DNA of 13,435 nucleotides from the NCBI GenBank assembly GCA_034696485.1, contig JAQIWT010000959.1:1-13435 (forward strand). The letters run 5' to 3'. Each line of letters starts with the position of its first letter. The first letter of the stretch is position 1. Below, in pieces: positions 7,630 to 13,435 of the stretch. Both the position numbers and the translations under genes were made by a program. The notes below the pieces were generated by a model, which saw nothing but the letters and a program-made list of their open reading frames with translations, did not search any database and was not told where the DNA came from. This DNA comes from Isohypsibius dastychi (lineage: Eukaryota; Tardigrada; Eutardigrada; Parachela; Isohypsibiidae).

Positions 7630-8178
7630 GGAACACTGACAACAGCAGGAACAATAATCAACACAATCCCACACATACTGGGGCCCTCATGGAACACTGG
7701 AACACCGTAACACTGTCAACAGCTGGAACAACAGTCAACACAATCTCACACATAGTGGAACACCGGAACACCGGAACACTGTCAACAGCCGGAACACTGT
7801 CAACAGCCAGAACAACAGTCAACCTAATAGCTCATATACTGGGGTCTTCATGAAACACCGGAACACGGTCACCACCCGTTCGAGTGCTATTTGAACTTTG
7901 GAGAGCTATCGTAGAGAGCATATTGCAGGCTCGTTAAGTCTGTGAGATGGTCACCATGTTCAGTGTTCCATAGGTTTTCCAGTATGTGTATCACTGTGTT
8001 GACTGTTGCTATGGCTGTTCACAGTGTTCCGGTGTTCCAGTGTTCCATGAGAACGCCAGTATGTGAGCTATTGGGTTGACTGTTGTTCCGGCTGTTGACA
8101 GTGTTCCAGTGTTCCATGAGGTCACCAGTGTGTGGTCGTGTGATGTTCTGGTTGTTGACAGTGTTCCATTGTTCTATG
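7630..8178. mobile_element. Foldback structure of ~70-bp units in inverted arms
   Basis: The left arm (7630-7874) carries about three units of GGAACACTGTCAACAGC, GGAACAACAGTCAAC, CACACATACTGGGG and CTCATGGAACACTGG. The right arm (7949-8178) carries the same blocks reverse-complemented: GTTGACTGTTGTTCCGGC, TGTTGACAGTGTTCC, CATGAG. Next to the ~74-bp centre the arms match as GAACACGGTCACC against GGTCACCATGTTC. Arms of ~230-245 bp could form a large hairpin. Unit copies within an arm differ by substitutions and a 17-bp insertion/duplication (7773-7806). No coding frame. It resembles foldback transposons with subrepeated TIRs. Target duplications were not found, and a degenerate unit may extend to about 8292. 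Confidence 0.8.
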
Positions 8179-8841
8179 CCATGAGTTCAGCCATCCGTTG
8201 AATCTGTTGCGGAATGATAGTGTCAAGACATTATCCAGTCGTTCAGTCCGTTCCACATCGTTGACTCATGTTGACTTGTTCCAGTATTGTCACCGAATAA
8301 CTCTCAACACACTTGTTGTCCTAACTAGCATCATGTCTCAGCTTATTCTGTGAATTAGTGTTTATATTTGATTACCGACGCTAGAAATTTTACCTGGACC
8401 ACAAGTTTTTTTAAAATATCAACCTGAAATATTTAAAGCGTTATAACTTGCAAACTAGGCAAATGGTTTGTTTGATATTCTCCGGGAACGTGGAGATCTG
8501 CGTTTGCTATCAAACAATACAAAAATTCTCTCAGTAGAAGAATATTTGATAGTTCAATATTTCATTTGAAGATCAAGTCTAGTTCGTGATAAATGGGATG
8601 TGTTAAAGGGGAGCCAGAGAGAAAGTGGCGTTCACTTCATTTGGTCTGACCGACTGCATACTCAGTCCCTCTTGGCCTCAAGGTGCACGTTTGGATTTGG
8701 GATGTTGAATAAATGTACTTACGAACTCGAGTAGCGGTAATTATTTCACTGATACCGGCAAAGCTTCGGATAAGTTTTCAAAGTTCTGCGTGACAACGTT
8801 CCGCAATTTCGATTTGCATGAGAATTATACCGATCCCAAAA
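8179..8841. other. Intergenic; one nested hairpin
   Basis: No coding region is recognised. TTGTTTGATA at 8468-8477 pairs perfectly with TATCAAACAA at 8508-8517, and inside the loop TCTCC (8479-8483) pairs with GGAGA (8492-8496). AATAAA occurs at 8708-8713 after a gene-free stretch and is not assigned to any transcript. Confidence 0.5.
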
Positions 8842-8921
8842 GCTGCAGTACAGCGCATGATGATTATCCAAGCGTTAATGGTGAGGTTCTAACCTTCAGC
8901 TATTCAAAAAATATAAGAACG
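8842..8921. repeat. 80-bp dispersed repeat, copy 2
   Basis: 79 of 80 bases match 5551-5630 in the same orientation. The match starts and ends sharply at both sides. See copy 1. Confidence 0.95.
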
Positions 8922-9348
8922 TCGGAACCAGAATTCTGGGGACAAAGTTCTGAATTTTGAAGTTTGATGAGTGCGTAAAGCCAAAATCACTTTCCCTGAA
9001 ATTCTTCACCCTTCACAATGAAAAACTGGGTATTTGACTTTTTGTCTTTTTACCTAAGACCGAAACGACGAACTGATAGCGCACCCTCTGTGCCTTACCT
9101 GGGGTCGCTCAGACCCCACGCTTTGAACATAATTCAGATACAACAATTCAACGAACAAATTCAAAATATCTGTACAGTTTCTGAATCTCTACAAAGTGGC
9201 CTTTGAAACTATCAAAAATTTCAATTAGGTAAGAAGATATTGTCTGGGGCTTGTTTTGATGCCCGAATGGTGCTCTTCATTCGATCGCAATTCTGTGATG
9301 TTTTAATCGGAGAATTTTTTTGCAACGAATTGAAAAGTCAAAGTCAGA

Positions 9349-9357
9349 GCCTTTATC
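9349..9357. repeat. Left 9-bp target duplication of foldback element
   Basis: GCCTTTATC directly abuts the left TIR. The partner ACATTTATC is at 10169-10177; 7 of 9 bases agree. Confidence 0.65.
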
Positions 9358-9373
9358 GGCTAGTGCTTTAACG

Positions 9374-9510
9374 CAGAACTCAGAACTCAGAACTCAGAAC
9401 TCAGAACTCAGAACTCAGAACTCAGAACTCAGAATCCAGAACTCAGAACTCAGAATTCAGAACTCAGATCTCAGAACTCAGAACTCAGAATTCAGAAGTC
9501 AGAATTCAAA
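9374..9510. repeat. 7-bp array (CAGAACT)n, left arm
   Basis: About 19 units of CAGAACT with CAGAATT variants and one CAGAATC, in near-perfect register. It is part of the left TIR of the foldback element. Confidence 0.95.
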
Positions 9511-9974
9511 AATGAGAACGAAATATTCCCAGAAAACCGTAGATCGTATTGCGTTATGCCTTGCACCGGGAAAATTGTCCCCCCCCCCCCCTCCCCAATT
9601 GCCTTCGGGAAAAAAACTTTAAAAACTTTCGAAAAGTTTTAAAAATATTATATTTTCCCAGAGGACTTTGCACGGTACTGAAACCAATAATTACGACTTC
9701 ATTTGTGTCAAAAAACACTCTGAGAAATGTCGGTCCCATGAACTTAAGAACAAAATGAAAATTTAAATGTTTTGATATATAAATAAATTCTTGTTTGGCT
9801 TAGGTGGGAGACCTCTGATTCCCCTCCCCTTGGGGATGGAGGGGGGTGGACGAGAAAGTCTGTTCAGAGCAATACTAACTTGAATTTCAGAAAATCAGAG
9901 CTAAAACGCTCGGTACACTTCTGTCCAAAGATGTTTAACTGGATGAACTACTTTATCAACTTTTTTTACGATTT

Positions 9975-10154
9975 CTGAGTTCTCAATTTTGAATTTTGAG
10001 TTCTGAGTTCTGAGTTCTGAGTTCTGAATTCTGAATTCTGAATTCTGAGTTCTGAGTTCTGAGTTCTGAATTCTGAGTTCTGAGTTCTGAATTCTGAGTT
10101 CTGAGTTCTGAATTCTGAGTTCTGAGTTCTGAATTCTGAGTTCTGAGTTCTGCG
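9975..10154. repeat. 7-bp array (TTCTGAG)n, right arm
   Basis: About 25 units, reverse complement of the left array. It has a higher-order pattern absent from the left arm: GAATT units recur every third unit (two TTCTGAG, then one TTCTGAA), roughly a 21-bp super-repeat at 10066-10145. Confidence 0.95.
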
Positions 10155-10168
10155 TTAAAGCACTAGCC

Positions 10169-10177
10169 ACATTTATC
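10169..10177. repeat. Right 9-bp target duplication of foldback element
   Basis: ACATTTATC abuts the right TIR end at 10168 and pairs with GCCTTTATC at 9349-9357. Confidence 0.65.
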
Positions 10178-10834
10178 TGTAATATGGTACGTGAATCAAC
10201 ATAAAATAAAATAAGTTAGAAAACTGGCCGCTTTAGAATCATTGGGCAGTCTGATACGGCTGTTCCTAATGAATCGCCACAAATTACCAAACTGGGCTGT
10301 GGTCAGCGTGCGAGGCTCTATGTCTATACAAAAAGAGCACTTGACACGCTTTTATTAAAAGTACGGTAAGAAGAAAGTAATTCGCTATCCCACAAATGAG
10401 CATCCGTGAATATCTGAATTTAAACCGCTCCCGATTGAAACATATTTATTTTTCAAGCTCATTGTATTCGCGAATACATTTTTGTGATTGATATACACAA
10501 AAACAACGCAATTGTGTAATGGCTGAAAGGTGTCTGTTTGGCTCATATTATTGCATTGTGTGGAAATTGTTTGAACAAATTATATTCTGGGTTGTGCATT
10601 ATTTGATTTGAGCTGTCACTGTATTTGCTAACTGAAACTTTCCCGCATGCAGCTGAAGTCCAACGATATCAGCCATTAAAGAAAGTTGTAATGCACTAAA
10701 TCCTGTACCTCCGTGTGCGTTAAATGGACCACGGGTGTTGAATATACTTAACATCATCTTTATTGATCAGCTTAGGCAAAAACCGCCCAAGACCGAATGT
10801 ACTAATTAAACTGGCGTTGATTGGCTAAATGACC
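10178..10834. other. AT-rich gene-free stretch
   Basis: No reading frame or RNA gene is recognised. TGTATTCGCGAATACA at 10463-10478 is a perfect 16-bp palindrome. If the piggyBac-like interpretation holds, this is part of that element's interior. Confidence 0.5.
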
Positions 10835-10997
10835 TGGGGTCTGAAAGACCCCACTACGCGCTCAAAGGAGCGCTGGTCACTCAGGGCACAGAGGGTTAAG
10901 GCGAGGTTATTTGTTGGGTTTAGCGTTTTCATAGCTCTTGGGCGAACAACATTTGCGAATTGAGGATGAGTTACCCAATGCATAAAATTTTTGACGA

Positions 10998-11250
10998 AAT
11001 AAAAGCTCGAAGCCTTTTTAATGGCTACAAACACCCTTTCATGCCTTCAAATGGGGTTCGTTTTCGAGCGCTTTCGAAATCGAGGGGTGTTTGTACGTAG
11101 TGCCTGCGAATCTGAAGCTGGTTTGAAGGCATCTTATTTTGCCTTTCTGTTCGCTGCCCTTGATTTCGAAGGGAACATAAAGGCTTCAAACCGACCAAGC
11201 TCATTTTTGAAGCCCTCAGATTCGAGGGGGCTTTGAAGGCACCACCAAAA
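10998..11250. repeat. Palindrome-rich patch with five GCCTTCAAA-type motifs
   Basis: Perfect inverted pairs: TACAAACACCC (11026-11036) with GGGTGTTTGTA (11085-11095); ATGCCTTCAAA (11041-11051) with TTTGAAGGCAT (11122-11132); GGCTTCAAA (11182-11190) with TTTGAAGCC (11206-11214). A further TTTGAAGGC is at 11232-11240. GCCTTT..AAAGGC (11141-11184) encloses TGTT/AACA and CCCTT/AAGGG pairs in a long imperfect hairpin. The first two pairs interleave rather than nest. Overlapping short frames on both strands here are by-products. It is likely a MITE-like or foldback remnant. Confidence 0.7.
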
Positions 11251-11574
11251 TCGTTGTTATTGCACACGGTCTACACTCCAGCTCCCTCCCATTTTGTCAC
11301 TCTCCGAAGTTTTTCGTTTCGTCTTCCCTCGTTTAGTTCAGTTTCGTTGGAGGAGCAAGATCATGGGCTGAAAATCTTGAAATATCTTGTGGGATTCCTT
11401 TCTCGGGGTTACTTCATGCTGGAGCAAGTAGACCAAATGGATTTTCTGGTTACATTCGACAGTTTGCATGTGATTGTTTATGCCGGATGGACCATTTCAT
11501 TCTTTTGTCCGTATTTTGCGGATTTGCGACATTTGGATGATATCTTTGTTCCATGGCAAAGTCATGGTTCATGA
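11233..11574 (+). CDS. Hypothetical open frame, unrecognised
   Basis: This open frame of 113 codons has no ATG at its start (TTG); the first Met is near 11417 (MLEQVDQMDFLVTFDSLHV). The rear half is hydrophobic and aromatic (VIVYAGWTISFFCPYF) and could be a membrane segment, then ends LDDIFVPWQSHGS at TGA. The front 20 codons overlap the palindrome patch. No domain is recognised, and chance is a real possibility. Confidence 0.2.
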   Translation: MKAPPKSLLLHTVYTPAPSHFVTLRSFSFRLPSFSSVSLEEQDHGLKILKYLVGFLSRGYFMLEQVDQMDFLVTFDSLHVIVYAGWTISFFCPYFADLRHLDDIFVPWQSHGS

Positions 11575-11765
11575 TCATTCATCTAAGCTGTAAAAATGCT
11601 GTAAAATCTCGAGAAAATTATTGAATACGACTCGAGCCGTCGAATGTTTGAAGATAGAAAAAACAAACAAAAAGATATAAAGTGGAATTCGATGACCGTA
11701 ATCTTTGAAATGTCAAAAAATTGTACTTGAGTGAAAGGACAAAAACTAACTAATTAAACATGTAG
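11575..11765. other. Non-coding, possible intron 3' end
   Basis: AT-rich, with stops in all frames. It ends AAAACTAACTAATTAAACATGTAG, with a branch-point-like CTAAC upstream of TAG, which would suit a 3' splice site just before the next frame at 11766. Confidence 0.3.
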
Positions 11766-12048
11766 ATTGACGCTGCTGATAAAAGATATCACCGTTGTTG
11801 ACCACAATGTTGATTTGCCTGACGAAGTCAGTGCGAAATATGGGGAGGCAACTCAGCTTATTGTCAACAAGAACGATTTTACTGGATTACGTGCAATTAC
11901 ACTCTTTCAAGTCGAAAAACCAAGGGTTAAAAAAAAGAATAAGCATGGCGAGTTATCAACTGAAGAGAATGGTTCGAAACAGTTAGTTACTGTTGCAGGT
12001 TTGTTTTCAATATTTGCAGCACAGAATAACAACAATTCCACAGACTAG
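11766..12048 (+). CDS. Possible internal or last exon, unrecognised protein
   Basis: The frame opens after an acceptor-like CATGTAG and reads LLIKDITVVDHNVDLPDEVS, KYGEATQLIVNKNDF, LRAITLFQVEKPRVKKKNKH, then KQLVTVAGLFSIFAAQNN, to TAG at 12046-12048. There is no ATG at the start, which fits an exon better than a whole gene. Composition is protein-like: alternating charged and hydrophobic residues with a Lys-rich patch. A good donor CAG/GTTTGT at 11999 could end the exon earlier, but none of the downstream acceptors tried gave a long continuation. No family is recognised. Confidence 0.35.
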
Positions 12049-13200
12049 CGGATGCAGAAACCATCTTATACCCTCTCAGGGGTCAGACTTCGGTAACATT
12101 TTGATATTTTCCGAACGTGTTGCCAGCTTGGTTTAATATACATGCTCTTGGACCGGGAAACTATGCATTACTTGAATAGGAAAAATCTGAAAGCTATGGA
12201 CGAATACAGTTGAGTTGTTCGCTACTTGCGGCCCGAAGGAGCGCGTTCGGCTTGAACAAATGAAAATCATCCTTTAAAATTACCCAGCTTGGCAACTTCT
12301 TGACATTGTTGAAATTATTATTTTTTTGTTCTTTAAACACTGTACATACTGTATATGGAAAAAAGAACAGAGAAATTCACGCGCAACAGTTCCGAGAATT
12401 CCCAACAACTCTGAAGCAGTAACAAGTGAGAAAGCAGGCAGAGACAGTATGAAATTCATGTAAAGACCACCGTTACGGATGTTCTAAATTGCAATTTGGG
12501 AGAACAATCCGATTAAATTGGTGTTTTAAGCTGTAAATATAGTAATTTTCGAAAAACCCGCCTGACCTCGGATCAAAAAGTATGCCGGACAGAAGCCCAT
12601 TTGAAGCGGAGATCAATGACCGCTCGCTCTTGTGCTTAACGTTAGTTTGTGATGGCATGAGCTCTGGAAATGTTGACGCGAGTCGAGCACCCGGGATAGT
12701 CATTGGTCATTAATCCCGTCGAGAGTCGTCTACACCTCGCACAATCTTCTTCACCCATTCGACATCTAACCGGAGAGTGTCAAAGAGAATGTCAAGGCAC
12801 AAGTATCCGCGCACATATGTTCAGATAAAATAGTTAAGTATTAAAGATAGTCAAATGAGTGATTCACCAAAAACAATTGACAACATCTGACACTCCAAGA
12901 TTTTTTTTTATGAATTCGCGAAGTCGCCAGCACACTTCTCCGCCCGCTGATTTATTTAGACTCTTGAATTGTTGGTCCGACAACAGACTGTGCTATGTGA
13001 GATCCCTATCCTCGTCGGAGGGAGAACTGTGCATGTTTGGTATATTTCCATCTTTTTCCACTAATCTAATGGATGACCGTGTCATTACGCACTGCTTCGG
13101 TTACGTAGCATAAGTGTGACCGTTACATTGCTGACAATGTTCCGTTGTCATTCCGATGCATTGAAGTACGAAACTTTTTTGACCTTGCAATCACAAACTT
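12049..13200. other. No recognised gene; weak frames only
   Basis: Two frames of about 70 codons exist: 12703-12473 minus (MTIPGARLASTFPELMPSQT) and 12910-13113 plus (MNSRSRQHTSPPADLFRL). Neither has a domain or neighbouring splice sites that extend it. ACCCTCTCAGGGGTCAGAC at 12070-12088 vaguely resembles the CCCTCT/GGGGTC ends at 9084, but has no partner. Confidence 0.4.
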
Positions 13201-13206
13201 TATGTC

Positions 13207-13243
13207 GAACTGGATTTATCTTTATGTAATAACTGGATTTATC
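13207..13243. repeat. Short direct repeat
   Basis: AACTGGATTTATC occurs at about 13208-13220 and again at 13231-13243, separated by TTTATGTAAT. Just after it, AGCC-GTAA-GGCT (13251-13262) and AAGCC-TTTA-GGCTT (13362-13375) form two similar small hairpins. They may belong to a repeat that continues past the window. Confidence 0.6.
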
Positions 13244-13435
13244 ATGTAAAAGCCGTAAGGCTGGATTTCAGGAGATACTTTTTCCGGAGGCTTTTTAACA
13301 CTGACCTTCAGTGTGTTCGCTATGTACGTATATTTTCTTGGAGACTGGTTAACAGCGATAAAAGCCTTTAGGCTTCATTTCGAGCTTACTTTTGCGAATA
13401 CTGAACCTAAAATTAGGAGCTATAGGTCATTCGAT

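Larger units (their letters stand above)
9358..10168. mobile_element. Foldback element with 7-bp subrepeat TIRs (811 bp)
   Basis: The left end GGCTAGTGCTTTAACGCAG runs into an array of CAGAACT-type 7-mers to about 9510. The right end is its exact reverse complement, CTGCGTTAAAGCACTAGCC ending at 10168, preceded by TTCTGAG 7-mers from about 9975. Inner flanks also pair loosely: 13 C plus TCCCCAA (9579-9598) against TTGGGG..GGAGGGGGG (9830-9848). A 9-bp target duplication with two mismatches (9349-9357, 10169-10177) flanks it. The ~320-bp core codes for nothing recognisable. Long TIRs made of short tandem repeats plus 9-bp duplications fit Drosophila-FB-like or Mutator-like non-autonomous elements; which one is not decided by the sequence. 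The arrays translate as QNSELRT repeats, which is a by-product. Confidence 0.85.
9084..10895. mobile_element. Possible piggyBac-like non-autonomous element, interrupted
   Basis: The left end CCCTCTGTGCC (9084-9094) is repeated inverted at the right as GGCACAGAGGG (10885-10895), 11 of 11 bases. The right end is followed by TTAA (10896-10899), the piggyBac target; the left flank is GCGCA, not TTAA, so that edge is mutated or the pairing is wrong. Subterminal hairpins match too: TGGGGTC/GACCCCA with a 5-nt loop (9100-9118) and TGGGGTCT/AGACCCCA with a 3-nt loop (10835-10853). The right side has an additional GCGCTC-AAAG-GAGCGC hairpin (10858-10873). No transposase is present. The 811-bp foldback element (9358-10168) would be a later insertion within it, leaving roughly 1 kb of host element. 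Confidence 0.5.

Noticed and set aside
7480-7674. Cys-rich 64-aa minus-strand ORF
   Set aside because: It is the antisense of the LINE tail and the start of the foldback arm; the sequence is low-complexity.
9320-9622. Coiled-coil-like protein with QNSELRT repeats
   Set aside because: The peptide is just the translation of the 7-bp CAGAACT array; the mirror frame 9901-10170 gives the same peptide from the inverted arm.
11021-11267. Short ORFs on both strands
   Set aside because: They lie entirely within the palindrome-rich patch and mirror each other.
12070-12088. Third piggyBac-like end
   Set aside because: Only a loose resemblance (CCCTCT, GGGGTC, CAGAC) with no TTAA and no inverted partner.

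Overview
The window looks like repeat-rich eukaryotic nuclear DNA. Its transposon families (PIF/Harbinger, a LINE of the CR1/L2/Rex1 type, a possible piggyBac-like element, foldback elements) and two apparent GT-AG introns of 55 and 59 nt suggest an invertebrate animal or close relative. The species cannot be told from the sequence. There is no bacterial operon structure, no rRNA or tRNA gene was seen, and no intact host gene was recognised.

Layout. 138-1438 (minus) is a decayed PIF/Harbinger transposase gene that keeps an in-frame 55-nt intron. 1439-3054 is mostly unexplained: it has TGATCGG-type repeats and weak coding traces. 3055-3511 is a small non-autonomous element with near-perfect terminal inverted repeats and G-rich internal repeats. 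3773-4312 (minus) holds a speculative two-exon gene, whose start lies in one half of a diverged ~255-bp tandem duplication (4262-4710). 4979-5152 is an 8-bp CATCCGNN minisatellite and 5445-5520 a 12-bp minisatellite. An 80-bp sequence at 5551-5630 recurs at 8842-8921 with one mismatch. 5746-6335 (minus) carries an unrecognised, probably spliced coding remnant. 6589-7547 (plus) is the 3' end of a 5'-truncated LINE: end of the reverse transcriptase, C-terminal domain and an (AATA)n tail. 7630-8178 is a foldback structure built from ~70-bp units on opposite strands.

9358-10168 is the clearest mobile structure: an 811-bp foldback element whose long inverted repeats are arrays of a 7-bp CAGAACT unit, flanked by a 9-bp near-perfect target duplication. 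It may be nested inside an older element with CCCTCTGTGCC ends and GGGGTC/GACCCC hairpins (9084-10895, TTAA at the right end), which would be piggyBac-like. 10998-11250 is a palindrome-rich patch with five copies of a GCCTTCAAA-type motif. 11233-13435 has only hypothetical reading frames and small repeats.

No multi-gene system is visible. The main story is transposon decay and nesting. The items most worth a second look are the two foldback elements, the conserved 80-bp dispersed sequence and the unrecognised minus-strand spliced frame near 6 kb.
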